From Paenalcaligenes suwonensis (GTDB taxonomy: Bacteria > Pseudomonadota > Gammaproteobacteria > Burkholderiales > Burkholderiaceae_B), in NCBI RefSeq assembly GCF_011290505.1, contig NZ_JAANPV010000003.1, positions 62,001 to 126,000 on the forward strand: DNA of 64,000 nt, in the 5' to 3' direction. A model generated the notes under the pieces. That model did no database searches, was not told the origin of the DNA, and was given only the letters and a program-made list of their open reading frames with translations. How positions within the stretch are numbered: the stretch's first letter is position 1; each line of letters starts with the position of its first letter. Shown piece after piece: positions 25,657 through 34,937 of the stretch. Position numbers and translations under genes: made by a program.

Positions 25657-26451
25657 TCAGGTAAATAAACGTCTGAGTCGCTGCGAGATCATGTCAATCA
25701 CACTCACCACAACGATGATGATTAACAAAATGGCGGCACTCTGCGTAAACTGAAAACCTCTGATAGCCTCCCACAGCATCACACCAATCCCACCTGCACC
25801 CACCATGCCCACAACCGTGGCTGAACGTACATTGGACTCGAAGCGATACAACACATAGGAAATCCACAGCGGTAATACCTGCGGAATCACACCGTAAATA
25901 ATTTCTTGCAAGGCGCTTGCGCCACTGGCGCGTATGCCTTCTATTGGTCCGTGATCAATGGCTTCAACCGCTTCTGCGAAAAGCTTTGCCAGCACACCAG
26001 TAGTGCCCATGAACAACGCTAATGCCCCTGCAAAAGGACCCAAGCCCACTGCCACTACAAACAACATGGCAAATACCATCTCGTTAATGGAACGCAGCGC
26101 ATCCATCAAGCGACGCACAGGCTGGTAAACCCACCAAGGCACAATATTGGAAGAAGACATCAGCCCTAACGGCACACCGGCAATCACCGCCAGCACCGTA
26201 CCCCACACAGCGATCTGCACGGTTACTACCATTTCACTCAGGTAGTAACGCAGATCAGTGAAGTCGGGGGGAAAGAAGTCTGCGGCAAACTGCTTCATGT
26301 TCTCCGCATCTTTCCAGAGCTTGAGAGGGGCCATCTCAGCCCCCTCCCAGGACCACGCTAGAAACGCTAGAAACAGCCCCCAGCCCAATAGACTCAGATA
26401 CCAGTTCTTTTTAGGCTTGAGTAGTACTGTTTGCGAAACAAGTGTCGTCAT
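25657..26451 (-). CDS. phnE: Phosphonate ABC transporter permease
   Basis: A 264-residue inner-membrane permease of about six helices with the ABC coupling-loop signature [20 protein letters not shown] (about 152-171). It works with PhnC and PhnD to import phosphonates. Only one permease gene is present, as in the ordinary phnCDE layout. Confidence 0.95.
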   Translation of the reverse strand: MTTLVSQTVLLKPKKNWYLSLLGWGLFLAFLAWSWEGAEMAPLKLWKDAENMKQFAADFFPPDFTDLRYYLSEMVVTVQIAVWGTVLAVIAGVPLGLMSSSNIVPWWVYQPVRRLMDALRSINEMVFAMLFVVAVGLGPFAGALALFMGTTGVLAKLFAEAVEAIDHGPIEGIRASGASALQEIIYGVIPQVLPLWISYVLYRFESNVRSATVVGMVGAGGIGVMLWEAIRGFQFTQSAAILLIIIVVVSVIDMISQRLRRLFT

Positions 26452-26468
26452 GCTCTCTTTACCTGAAA

Positions 26469-27443
26469 TTACGATTTAGCTTGGCTGGCCAAGGCTGCTA
26501 ACTGATCATCTACCGTTTTCAGTTTTTCAGCTTTTTCGGCTTCGCTCAGGCTGCTGTCGTTGGCAACCTGCGTACGTGTCTTAAACAACTCCAATTGACG
26601 AATAGGAATCAACTGATCGTTGCTGGATTTTTCGAATTTGCCCCAAGCCAAGTTCTCCAACACTTGCGCTTCTTCTGGTTTGTCACCGTAGTTTTCGAAG
26701 AAAGCTGTGATTTTGACTTTGGCATCTTCTGGCAAGTTGTTGCGCCATACGATTGGGTCAGCTGGAATCAAAGGAGAGCGCCAGATCTCTTTAATCTGAG
26801 AGGCTTTTTCTGGGTTCACTGCCTGCAAACGTACTGTGGCTTCAGTGTTGTTCGTTGCTACGTCTACCTGTTTGTTCGCTACCGACAAAGCATTCACTTC
26901 GTGGTTGGCATTCAAAGTACGTTTGAAGATCTGTTTAGGATCAACATTGTTTTGAGCAAACACGTAGTAGCTAGGTACCAAGAAACCCGATGTGGAGTTA
27001 GGGTCACCGTTACCGAATGTCAGGCTGCCTGCATTAGCCAGCATGTCTTCTACGCTGTTAATTGGGCTGTCTTTGTGCGTAATTAACAGGCTGTAGTAGC
27101 CTTTAGTACCGTCAGCGTTGGTGGTTTGGAAGATCACTTCGCCATTGGCGCGATCCACGGCTTCCATGGCAGATTTATTGCCATACCAAGCCACATCCAC
27201 TTTGTCGAAACGCATGCCTTGAATAATGCCAGCGTAGTCAGAAGAGAAGAACGCATTAACTTTGTAGCCAGTTTGCTCGGACATATCTTCCAAGAAGGGC
27301 TCCCATAACTGTTTCAGGTTCTGAGAGGACTCGGTGGAGATAATGCCAAAATTCAGTTCTTTAACTTCTTCCGCAACAGCCGAACCCATGGCCAACACAC
27401 CAAACAGGGTCGTTGTAGCAAACGTTTTCACGATAGATTTCAT
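26469..27443 (-). CDS. phnD: Phosphonate-binding periplasmic protein
   Basis: A 324-residue binding protein with a signal peptide ([20 protein letters not shown], cut after AVAEE). The [23 protein letters not shown] opening, the [19 protein letters not shown] block and the [18 protein letters not shown] motif are typical of PhnD. AGGAA precedes the ATG at 27443; a longer frame to 27482 has no ribosome site and adds residues before the signal peptide. Confidence 0.96.
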   Translation of the reverse strand: MKSIVKTFATTTLFGVLAMGSAVAEEVKELNFGIISTESSQNLKQLWEPFLEDMSEQTGYKVNAFFSSDYAGIIQGMRFDKVDVAWYGNKSAMEAVDRANGEVIFQTTNADGTKGYYSLLITHKDSPINSVEDMLANAGSLTFGNGDPNSTSGFLVPSYYVFAQNNVDPKQIFKRTLNANHEVNALSVANKQVDVATNNTEATVRLQAVNPEKASQIKEIWRSPLIPADPIVWRNNLPEDAKVKITAFFENYGDKPEEAQVLENLAWGKFEKSSNDQLIPIRQLELFKTRTQVANDSSLSEAEKAEKLKTVDDQLAALASQAKS

Positions 27444-27468
27444 GTTCAATTCCTGCGTACAGTAAAAA

Positions 27469-28296
27469 TCAGGCAGCGACAAAATTCAGAAAAGGAGCAC
27501 TCTCTTCTTCAGTGCTTTTTTCTGCGATAAAACTAGATTCCATGCTGGAACCATAGAGTTTGTTCAAGAAGCTATTGCTCAGATCCGACACGGGGCCGTC
27601 AAAGTGCTTCACACCATCTTTAAGGGCGATGGCATGACGGCAATATTTCACGGCGTAATCCACCTGATGCAGCGTCACGATGACTGTTTTGCCATCTTGC
27701 TGATTAATGCGACGCAAACTCTCCATCACTTTGCGTGCGGATTCAGGGTCTAAAGAAGCAATAGGTTCATCGGCCAAGATCACATCTGCCTGCTGACAGA
27801 GTGTGCGAGCAATGGCCACGCGCTGTTGTTGACCACCCGATAAAGTGGAAGCACGTCTGTATGCATGTTCCAGCAGGCCTACGCGTTCTAACGCCTGCAA
27901 CGCACGTTCTTTATCCTCTTGGCTAAATAAACCTAGAGTGCCACGCAGTCTGGGCATACGACCCAAACAGCCTAAAAGCACGTTCTGCAGTACGCTTAAG
28001 CGCCCTACTAAATTGAATTGCTGGAATACGTAACCGATATTGGCGCGCAAACGGCGAACATCACGACTCAAGATGCCGTTGCTCTGCATGGTTTGGCCCA
28101 GCACCTCTACGCGGCAATCCTGCCCGGAGTCTGCTTTGGTCAAACCTGCTAAATGGCGCAATAGTGTAGATTTCCCCGAGCCCGAGGCTCCGATTAGTGC
28201 CACCATGGCACCACGGGGAATAGAGAGATCAAGTGCTGTAAGTACTTTCTTCGTATTGAAGGTCTTATTCAGCGCCTGTACCTGAATTGCCGACAT
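27469..28296 (-). CDS. phnC: Phosphonate ABC transporter ATPase
   Basis: A 275-residue ABC ATPase: Walker [10 protein letters not shown], signature [15 protein letters not shown], Walker [11 protein letters not shown], and H-loop VTLHQVDYA. It is the first gene of the operon, 72 bp downstream of a Pho-box-like palindrome. Confidence 0.96.
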   Translation of the reverse strand: MSAIQVQALNKTFNTKKVLTALDLSIPRGAMVALIGASGSGKSTLLRHLAGLTKADSGQDCRVEVLGQTMQSNGILSRDVRRLRANIGYVFQQFNLVGRLSVLQNVLLGCLGRMPRLRGTLGLFSQEDKERALQALERVGLLEHAYRRASTLSGGQQQRVAIARTLCQQADVILADEPIASLDPESARKVMESLRRINQQDGKTVIVTLHQVDYAVKYCRHAIALKDGVKHFDGPVSDLSNSFLNKLYGSSMESSFIAEKSTEEESAPFLNFVAA

Positions 28297-28367
28297 TGTG
28301 GTTCATCCTTTTCTGGCAAGAAAAGTCTTGCAATGCCGACATAGTAGAGAGTGTGTATTTCAGGGGG

Positions 28368-28385
28368 GTTACGCTTTTATGACGT
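28368..28385 (-). promoter_or_regulatory. Pho-box-like site upstream of phnC
   Basis: Read on the minus strand, this 18-base site matches a Pho box consensus (two CTGTCAT-like heptamers) at about 12 of 18 positions, best in GTCATAAA. It lies 72 bp before the phnC start. It is also one arm of a longer inverted repeat, 28372-28381 with 28399-28408, ten bases each, which PhnF or another dimer could bind. Phosphate control is known for phn operons; the site here is only inferred. Confidence 0.45.
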
Positions 28386-28422
28386 TTTTCTTAAATGCCA
28401 TAAAAGCGCACCTGGTGTTTCC

Positions 28423-28899
28423 TTATACATACTGCAGATTCAAGATCACATAAACCTTCTCTGCTGTAGGTGTGGGTTGTCCTACTGCATCGCTGTAACG
28501 AATGCCCAGTGGAGTCACTTTATTTTCCCCGCCCACATGAAAACGCATACGCTCACGTTGTGACGCTACTTGCTGAGCCGCCGGGCTTAACACTATATCC
28601 ACGCCTGAGCTTATAGCGTTCATAGCAACACTTAAGGTATTGCCATTCGAGTACTTTGCATCCACAGACACCTCAACAGCCTGCTGTATTTCGCCTAGGC
28701 AATCATTAAACTGCAAATCAAAGCTCAGCTTATCCTTGCCAGCATACGCACCAGATGTATGCTCTGTGGGACTACAGCTTCCATTGACTATCTCGCCAAA
28801 AAAACGTATTTCCCCTGTTTGTTGTGCCACTGCAGGTGTTGCACTCATAGCTATCAATAAGGTAGCCGCCATTGCTGAAAAATATGTTCTTGCTTTCAT
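28423..28899 (-). CDS. Type 1-like fimbrial subunit (orphan pilin)
   Basis: A 158-residue protein with a signal peptide ending at AVA (residues 1-25). The mature start GEIRFFGEIVNGSC, a second Cys in FNDC about 35 residues on, and an aromatic C-terminal strand (YVILNLQYV) with penultimate Tyr are the marks of chaperone-usher pilins, where the last strand is given to the next subunit. No usher or chaperone is in the window, so assembly must depend on genes elsewhere or the protein has another job. AGGTAT precedes the ATG. Confidence 0.82.
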   Translation of the reverse strand: MKARTYFSAMAATLLIAMSATPAVAQQTGEIRFFGEIVNGSCSPTEHTSGAYAGKDKLSFDLQFNDCLGEIQQAVEVSVDAKYSNGNTLSVAMNAISSGVDIVLSPAAQQVASQRERMRFHVGGENKVTPLGIRYSDAVGQPTPTAEKVYVILNLQYV

Positions 28900-29137
28900 T
28901 TGATATACCTAGTTACTTAATGATTCAATTTAAACAGAGAATCAACACAAATTTCCATTTGTAATTTTGGGCTCCTGGCACTAACCTCAAGGCATGAACA
29001 AACACCAAAAAACCTTACAAATCAGGCTTATCCCTGACAGGAGTAAATATTTTAGTAACGGGTAAACCACAAAAATCTAAGAAAAATCCGAATATCAACC
29101 TAAAAAACAATGCAGCATGACTCAGTAAAGGTAAAAA
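28900..29137. other. Non-coding AT-rich leader of the pilin gene
   Basis: Roughly 240 bp with no gene. It presumably carries the pilin promoter. Nothing else could be recognised apart from the terminator at its left edge. Confidence 0.45.
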
Positions 29138-29161
29138 AAAGCACGCCCTAAGGCGTGCTTT
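29138..29161 (-). terminator. Terminator of the multicopper oxidase
   Basis: A 10-bp stem (29138-29147 with 29152-29161, loop CTAA) followed on the minus strand by eight T, about 30 bp after the oxidase stop. Confidence 0.88.
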
Positions 29162-29188
29162 GTATCATCCCGCATGAACTACCTGCGT

Positions 29189-30732
29189 CTACTCCACAAG
29201 TAGATTAGCCATCATGCCTAAATCCTCATGCTCAAGAATATGACAATGGAACATACGCAGTCCTGGCATGCTTTGCTTCACTAAAAACGTCACGGTCTCA
29301 TAAGGGCGTAGGTTGGCAGTATCTCGCCACGCTTTAAATGGCTCCGCTCGTTTCACGCCATTATGCTCACGGTCCGTCACCATGAACTGCGTGCCATGCA
29401 AGTGAAAAGGATGATCCATGTGCGAATTATTGTAGATATGCCACTGCTCTACATCCCCTACCTTACTGCGCAAATCTATACGCTCCATATCAAAGCTTTT
29501 ACCATTCACTAAGAACATGTTTTGCATCATGTTTTCTGACATCCCTTGGCCCATGTCATGGGGCATCTCGTGCTCACTGAATTCCACTCGCTTACTCGCC
29601 ACAGGAATCCCTAACGCCTCGAAGCTTCTCAGCTCTGCTGACAAGTCAGGGCTAGCCTGTTTTTGTACGGTGACATGTGCCAGTGATATGTCGGTAGGCG
29701 TCTCGCGCACCATCATTTTCGCCCTGTCGTAATAACGACTGATAAGCGGCGCCTGCATATCTGCTGGCGCCGTAATCAACACTTCCACCCTTTCTGCCGG
29801 GGCTAAAAACAAGGTGTCTACAGGTGCCTGTGCCTGCTCTAGCAAGCCACCATCGGTACCCACAACTTGCCACTGACACCCGGGGATTTCCAACTGTAGA
29901 TAACGGGCAGCACAGCTATTCCAAATACGCACACGTGTACCTGTACCCACTTGGATAGTAGGGTTACGTTGACCGTTAATCAGTACAAACTGCCCCTCTC
30001 GCCCATCCATCCAATCCATCATGCTATTAGGAGGAATTGCTGCTTGCTGATTCAAACGTAAATCTGAAATCATCCAGTGCTGTTCAGGCAAAGCTCGTAA
30101 CGGGTCCGTTTTGGATTTCACCACAAACGTCCCCGCCAAGCCACGTGCGACCTGCATAGCCGTTTTCCATGGGGGTGAGGGTGATACCAATAGGTGCCCG
30201 CACTACCCTCGGGCAGCGTAAAACGGTAAACCCGTCGCTCACCTGGTGCCACACTATTTTGTGGGTTTCCATCCTGATCAGAAGGCACTGGCATACCATG
30301 CCAATGCACCGTAGTGGGCTCAGGCAACCTGTTCACGAAGGTAATTTCTACTTCATCCCCCTCGTAAGCCGTGATTTGCGGGCCCGGCAGTTGACCGTTG
30401 TAGAGCCAAAACTCGGTAGGCTTGCGACCTGCAACAGTAAGCGTCGTAGGGGCTGCTTCTAGAGTTGCCTTAAATACGCCCGTATTAGCACTTACGTTTT
30501 TGAGTGTAGGCAACGCCTCTAACGCCAATCCTGCAGGCATACTGTCTACGGGCATCAAGTTAGCGCTTCCATGCGACATCATGCCGTGCCCCATTCCCGG
30601 CATCGCACTCCCCCCGCTCATCCCATGCGATTGCCCCATCATTGCACCATGATTCATCATCTGTGCACGCACACCAGAATGCACCAGCAACAAACTGGCG
30701 GCGGTTGCTTTTAATACATGTCTACGTTTCAT
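29189..30732 (-). pseudogene. Multicopper oxidase (CueO/CopA-like) with a one-base frameshift
   Basis: Two overlapping minus-strand frames make one oxidase of about 514 residues, the CueO length. The first (30732 to 30118) has a twin-arginine signal (KRRHVLK), a Met/His-rich segment at about 25-60, and the copper motifs HWHG and HPHPHG. The second (30190 to 29189) continues with RGLAG and ends with HPFHLHG and HCHILEHEDLGMM, so all four copper-binding motifs exist. The frame breaks after HPHPHGK at a run of four A (minus strand, 30163-30166); one more A would restore it. A mutation, a sequencing slip in the run, or slippage during expression are all possible. Intact, it would oxidise Cu(I) in the periplasm. 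Confidence 0.85.
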
Positions 30733-30812
30733 CCATAACTCCTAGGCACATCACTGCCCGCATGGCAGCGATGCTAAATATTCAATAGATTCAGTCTGAT
30801 AGGGAATGAAAT

Positions 30813-31193
30813 CTATCGCGGAGGCGGTAGGTCAGGACAATAAAAAGCAGAGACCGTCACAGACTTAAGCAGCGATGATTGATCATGGCTTAAGTTCAAC
30901 GGGAGCCAAAGAGAAGAAGAGACAGCACCACGATGCACATTGCACATCATGCTAGTGCAGGCTTGCACCTCGCACAGTGCCGCATGCTCGTCGGGAGAGC
31001 AGTCTGCACAGGGTAATTCGGGGCTTTGATGCGAGAAATGGGTGGCCTCAGCAGGAGATGCCGCAGGTAGCGCAAAGGCCGATTGCATTCCCAATGCTGA
31101 AATACTCAGCAAAATGCCTAGCAATACACATACACAACGTCGCCACAACGACATTGCTACGCTAGAACGAAGGGAAACATAAGGGCTAAACAC
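30813..31193 (-). CDS. Small secreted Cys/His-rich protein next to the copper oxidase
   Basis: A 126-residue protein (113 from the ATG at 31154) with a signal peptide around residues 17-41. The mature part has C.DC......HAALCEV.ACTSMMCNVH, a cluster of cysteines, methionines and histidines suited to metal binding, and ends with PDLPPP. It precedes the copper oxidase by 80 bp on the same strand and may share its transcript. Such small Cys-rich proteins often accompany copper genes, but I cannot name the family. No ribosome site clearly decides between the GTG at 31193 and the ATG at 31154. Confidence 0.6.
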   Translation of the reverse strand: MFSPYVSLRSSVAMSLWRRCVCVLLGILLSISALGMQSAFALPAASPAEATHFSHQSPELPCADCSPDEHAALCEVQACTSMMCNVHRGAVSSSLWLPLNLSHDQSSLLKSVTVSAFYCPDLPPPR

Positions 31194-31225
31194 GCTATCT
31201 TTTCATAGAGTGAAGATATGTTTTG

Positions 31226-31256
31226 ACTATAGCACATCACCATAAGCCCATCGCAA
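31226..31256 (-). promoter_or_regulatory. Possible promoter with long spacer for the copper genes
   Basis: TTGCGA (31251-31256) and TATAGT (31226-31231) on the minus strand are 19 bases apart. MerR-type regulators such as CueR act at promoters with 19-20-base spacers, but no CueR-like dyad is seen in the spacer. The -35 box overlaps the edge of the terminator at 31255-31283. Confidence 0.3.
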
Positions 31257-31283
31257 AACAGGCGCCATCAAGGCGCCTGTTTT
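31255..31283. terminator. Terminator of the small-ORF transcript
   Basis: A perfect 12-bp inverted repeat (31255-31266 with 31272-31283, loop ATCAA), including four A and four T at its ends. It stands 9 bp after the stop of the 53-codon ORF. Confidence 0.85.
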
Positions 31284-31291
31284 AAAGATAA

Positions 31292-31453
31292 TTAACGGTT
31301 CTGATCGTTAATCAATAGACCAAACATGGGTTGATGATTGGTTGGACGCACGGCGTGAGAGGGAGTGCGACGTTTTTTTAGTCCCAAAGAAAGGGCGCTC
31401 ACTTTACGTAGAGCGGCAGGACGAAATGTGTTGAAAGAGATTTTTTTAATCAT
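31292..31453 (-). CDS. 53-residue basic protein, unknown
   Basis: An ATG preceded by AAAGGAGAAG at ideal spacing opens 53 codons. The product is strongly basic: KK, RPAALRK, KKRR, then TPSHAVRPTNHQP, and ends with a short hydrophobic stretch (MFGLLI) and NDQNR. No signal peptide or membrane span is evident. A longer frame to 31525 exists but has no ribosome site. Strong promoter (31731-31758), a 19-codon ORF upstream and a terminator downstream define a small transcript. I do not recognise the family. Confidence 0.62.
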   Translation of the reverse strand: MIKKISFNTFRPAALRKVSALSLGLKKRRTPSHAVRPTNHQPMFGLLINDQNR

Positions 31454-31604
31454 GATTCTTCTCCTTTGTACCCACAAAAACCACGGGTACAGATAAAGCG
31501 TCGGGCAACAAAAAGCCCTTAGCATTTCGCTAAAAATATAAGCGTGAACAGGAAAAGAGTCAGGCCAGAGTTAATGCGCAGTCTGGTCTGCAAAACAGTC
31601 GCAG

Positions 31605-31664
31605 TTAGCGCATGCCATCACTAGCCTGATTCAGTCCTATTCGAGGACCTGAAGATTCAGGCAT
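31605..31664 (-). CDS. 19-residue leader-like ORF
   Basis: An ATG with AGGAG six to seven bases upstream opens a 19-codon frame ending in TAA (MPESSGPRIG at the start). It lies about 60 bases after the predicted transcription start and 150 bases before the 53-codon ORF. It may be a leader peptide controlling that ORF, or a free small peptide. The sequence has no run of one amino acid, so classical attenuation is not indicated. Confidence 0.45.
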   Translation of the reverse strand: MPESSGPRIGLNQASDGMR

Positions 31665-31730
31665 GACGTGCTCCTGATGGATAGCATGTATGAGGACAAA
31701 TACAACACCAAAACATGAGGTGTGCTTGAC

Positions 31731-31758
31731 ATTATACAGAAACCAAAGAATAAATCAA
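31731..31758 (-). promoter_or_regulatory. Sigma-70 promoter of the small-ORF transcript
   Basis: On the minus strand TTGATT (31753-31758) and a perfect TATAAT (31731-31736) are 16 bases apart. Transcription would start near 31724 and run through both small ORFs to the terminator at 31255-31283. Confidence 0.68.
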
Positions 31759-31890
31759 CCATTCAGTCTAAAAATCTCTACCAAACCATTGATTTATCAT
31801 TGTTTTACATTTTTGACCGCAAAGTGTGGCACAAGGAAAACACACCTCTTGAGCACCACACTCGTACCCAAGGGGCTTACTCGCCGTTGC

Positions 31891-32322
31891 TTACGCTTTT
31901 TTCGCTGCAACAATCACGCTAGAAGCTTTAAAAATTGCCGTAACAGCCGAACCTACGGCTATCGCCAGCTCATCCACACTGGTGTTAGTGATCACTGCAC
32001 TTAACTTAACGCCCTGCCCGGCATCCATTTGCACTTCTGAGTTCACAGCACCTTTATGCACCGCTGTAACGGTAGCCTTGCACTGATTACGTGCGGAGAA
32101 CAGTAGATCATCTACATTAGTCGCCAAGGCAATGGAAGACGCTTTAATTAACGCCACCACATTGGAGCCTACTTTCAAGCCCAAACTTTTGGTGCTGTTA
32201 TCCGTGATAATCGCCACGATATCCAACGATGGAGATACGCTAATAACAATCTCGTCGTTCACTGCACCGGTATGGATTTCTTTGACCGTACCTGACAATT
32301 TATTGCGTGTACTGATATTCAT
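31891..32322 (-). CDS. Molbindin: tandem TOBE (Mop) molybdate-binding protein
   Basis: A 143-residue cytoplasmic protein made of two Mop/TOBE repeats. Each begins with SxRN(K/Q) (TRNKLSGTVKEIHTGAVNDE near residue 5 and ARNQCKATVTAVHKGAVNSE near 76) and ends with a KASS(I/V) segment. Such proteins hold several molybdate or tungstate ions as a homotrimer. It is just downstream of a molybdopterin oxidoreductase, and probably buffers molybdate for it. Its leader region holds the oxidoreductase terminator, so the two may be transcribed separately. Confidence 0.93.
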   Translation of the reverse strand: MNISTRNKLSGTVKEIHTGAVNDEIVISVSPSLDIVAIITDNSTKSLGLKVGSNVVALIKASSIALATNVDDLLFSARNQCKATVTAVHKGAVNSEVQMDAGQGVKLSAVITNTSVDELAIAVGSAVTAIFKASSVIVAAKKA

Positions 32323-32376
32323 ATAAGCTCCTGTTTAAGACCTTTTTCATCATACACCGCCCAGCTTTGGCCCAGT

Positions 32377-32408
32377 AAAAAGGGTGTGCAATTCGTCATT
32401 ACACACCC
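32377..32408 (-). terminator. Terminator of the molybdopterin oxidoreductase
   Basis: A 7-bp stem (32382-32388 with 32402-32408) followed on the minus strand by five T, some 17 bp after the oxidoreductase stop. Confidence 0.75.
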
Positions 32409-32425
32409 TCATTCCTACTATTGCA

Positions 32426-34702
32426 TTAAGCGGAGCGCACTAACCGCACTGGCACCCCTTTTGATGCCGGAGTATTACTTTGTGGGTCATGATCATATAA
32501 AGGCACCAACGGATTGGTCTCGGGATAATAGGCCGCACAGCTACCATCTGGAAATGGATACGCAATAATCTGAAAATTATTCACCCTACGTTCAATGCCA
32601 TCCGTAGAGTTCGTCACCAAATCCACTCTATCACCCGACTCAAAGCCTAGCCTGGCGATTTCACTTTCATTCATGAACAACACATCTCTGGCATTGTGTA
32701 TGCCCCTGTAGCGATCAGAGTGCGAGTACAGCGTCGTGTTGTATTGATCGTGACTACGCACTGTAGACAGCCACAATACGTCCGCATCATTTTGCTGCGT
32801 ATCTTCGCACAGCCCTTCACTGATCAAAAAGTTGGCTTTACCGGATGGCGTAGCCCATACACGCTCACGAGCCGCAGAAGGCAAGTGAAACCCTCCAGGC
32901 TGTTGAATACGCAGGTTATACGCTTGGAACAACGTCGGAAAAACGGCTTCAATATCGTCACGTATGCGAGCGTAATCCGCGATCAAGTACTCCCACTTCA
33001 CCGTAGACTCCGGCCCCATTGTTGCTCGGGCCATCCCCGCCACAATCGCTGGTTCACTACGCAAAAACTCTGAAGCCGGCGTAAACGTACCTTTGGTCGC
33101 ATGCACCATAGACATAGAATCCTCTACCGTCATCGCTTGCAAACCCGTTTCTTGCTCATCGCGTTCTGTGCGCCCTAAACAGGGCAAAATTAACGCGTCT
33201 TTACCGTGAACTAAGTGGCTACGATTCAGCTTAGTAGAAATGTGCACAGTAAGATTCAACTTACGCATCGCTTGTTGTGTTTGATCCCAGTCAGGAATCG
33301 CCACAGAGAAGTTTCCACCTAAACCTATAAACACCCGGCTCTCGCCACGTACCATCGCTTCCAGCGCGGATACCACGTTGTGACCTGGCTCGCGAGGTGG
33401 CTCAAATCCGTAATGTGCTTGCAACCTATCTAAAAAATCTTTAGCGGGAATTTCGGTAATGCCTACCGTACGGTCCCCTTGCACATTAGAGTGGCCTCGC
33501 ACAGGGCATATACCCGCCCCCTCCTTACCCACATTACCGCGCAGCAAAGCCAAGTTCGCCACCTGACGTACATTATGCGTGCCATGACGGTGCTGAGTAA
33601 TGCCCATGCCGTACACCAAAATCGCACTATCTGCTTTGGCATAAGCATCCGCAGCTAGCTGTAAATCAGCTTGGGATAGACCAGAAACACGCTCTATGTC
33701 CGCCCACGACGTTCTATTCACATCAGCCGCCATCTCATCGAAACCACTGGTATGGCCTTTAATGAAAGTCCAATCCAGCACAGCGGGTAGATTCTGGGCT
33801 TGGGCTTGCTCGTCCATCGCTAACAAGCACTTAATAATCCCTTTGATCGCTGCGACATCCCCACCCACTTTCACCTGAAACAACTTGGAGGAGATTTGCG
33901 TAGAACTGAAGGTAGCCATTTCCACAGGGTCCTGTGGTGCTTGGAAGCGCTCTAACGCCCGCTCCCTGAAAGGGTTAAATGACATAATGGTCGCACCACG
34001 CTTCGCCGCGTTACGTAGCGATGTCATCATGCGAGGGCTATTAGTACCCGGATTTTGCCCGAAAATAAAAATACAGTCGGTTTTATCGAAGTCCTCCAGT
34101 AACACAGTACCTTTACCCACGCCTATGGATTGCGGCAGCCCTACACTGGTAGGCTCATGACACATATTCGAGCAATCAGGAAAGTTATTCGTTCCGTACT
34201 CTCTAGCAAACAGCTGGAACAAATACGCCGCTTCGTTGGACGCCCTGCCCGAGGTATAGAACTCGGCTTGATTAGGATGCTCTAGCGCTTGTAAATGTGA
34301 CGCCACAACAGAAAAAGCCTGATCCCAACTCACCGGCTTGTAACGATCACTTTGTGGGTCGTACTGCATAGGGTGTGTTAAACGCCCTACCATTTCCAAA
34401 TCATAATCATCCCATGCTGCCAACTCTGTTACGGTGTGCTTGGCAAAAAACTCGGGAGTACATCGTTTTTTCGTGGATTCCCACGCAATGGCTTTACCGC
34501 CATTTTCGCAATACTCAAATTTAGAGGTTTGCTTAGGGTCTGCCCAACCACAACCTGGGCAATCAAAACCATCGTGCTGGTTCATTCTAGATAAGATGCG
34601 CATCCCTTCTGCAGGAATATCCTGCTTAATCAACGCTGTCTCCATCGCTTTAAGCGCATCCCAGCCTCCGGCCGGGTGCTCGTAGGGCTTGTAGGTGTCC
34701 AT
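32426..34702 (-). CDS. Molybdopterin oxidoreductase of the YdeP / FdhF-like family
   Basis: A 758-residue cytoplasmic oxidoreductase without a signal peptide. FDCPGCGWAD near residue 50 and SNMCHEPTSVGLPQSIGVGK near 180 are marks of the YdeP (FdhF-like) group; FGQNPGTNSPRM and the C-terminal RSHDQYNTTLYS..DRYRG are the cofactor-binding segments. In E. coli YdeP is tied to acid resistance, but its reaction is unknown; formate is only a guess. The ATG at 34702 is chosen for the GGAG five bases upstream; the frame itself opens at a GTG at 34708. A molbindin gene follows. Confidence 0.92.
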   Translation of the reverse strand: MDTYKPYEHPAGGWDALKAMETALIKQDIPAEGMRILSRMNQHDGFDCPGCGWADPKQTSKFEYCENGGKAIAWESTKKRCTPEFFAKHTVTELAAWDDYDLEMVGRLTHPMQYDPQSDRYKPVSWDQAFSVVASHLQALEHPNQAEFYTSGRASNEAAYLFQLFAREYGTNNFPDCSNMCHEPTSVGLPQSIGVGKGTVLLEDFDKTDCIFIFGQNPGTNSPRMMTSLRNAAKRGATIMSFNPFRERALERFQAPQDPVEMATFSSTQISSKLFQVKVGGDVAAIKGIIKCLLAMDEQAQAQNLPAVLDWTFIKGHTSGFDEMAADVNRTSWADIERVSGLSQADLQLAADAYAKADSAILVYGMGITQHRHGTHNVRQVANLALLRGNVGKEGAGICPVRGHSNVQGDRTVGITEIPAKDFLDRLQAHYGFEPPREPGHNVVSALEAMVRGESRVFIGLGGNFSVAIPDWDQTQQAMRKLNLTVHISTKLNRSHLVHGKDALILPCLGRTERDEQETGLQAMTVEDSMSMVHATKGTFTPASEFLRSEPAIVAGMARATMGPESTVKWEYLIADYARIRDDIEAVFPTLFQAYNLRIQQPGGFHLPSAARERVWATPSGKANFLISEGLCEDTQQNDADVLWLSTVRSHDQYNTTLYSHSDRYRGIHNARDVLFMNESEIARLGFESGDRVDLVTNSTDGIERRVNNFQIIAYPFPDGSCAAYYPETNPLVPLYDHDPQSNTPASKGVPVRLVRSA

Positions 34703-34708
34703 AACCAC

Positions 34709-34937
34709 TCCACACTAAATACAAAGATTTACGTACTGGAAGCTATTGCTTGCTGAATGTTTTATGCATTGATTTATAGAGTCAATATCAACGCTTATCA
34801 TCATTCATTTCTATCACCTAATGAATCCCTATTGGCTAACTTTTTCACTTTATTAGTTATCTTTTTGTAATCAAAAAAAGAAGGCGTAGCAATTTTCCAC
34901 GCCTTATTAACAGACAAGATACTGTTTTTAAATAAAA
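34709..34937. other. AT-rich intergenic with promoter region of the oxidoreductase
   Basis: About 230 bp rich in A and T that must hold the oxidoreductase promoter. The only definite element is the terminator at 34881-34905. Confidence 0.45.
34875..34905 (-). terminator. Terminator of the LptA-like gene
   Basis: A 7-bp stem (34881-34887 with 34899-34905) followed on the minus strand by seven T, about 33 bp after the stop of the gene at 34938. Confidence 0.75.

Noticed and set aside
29189-30190. A separate 333-residue oxidase gene starting at 30190
   Set aside because: Its start lies inside the first frame and has no ribosome site; both frames together make one normal multicopper oxidase.
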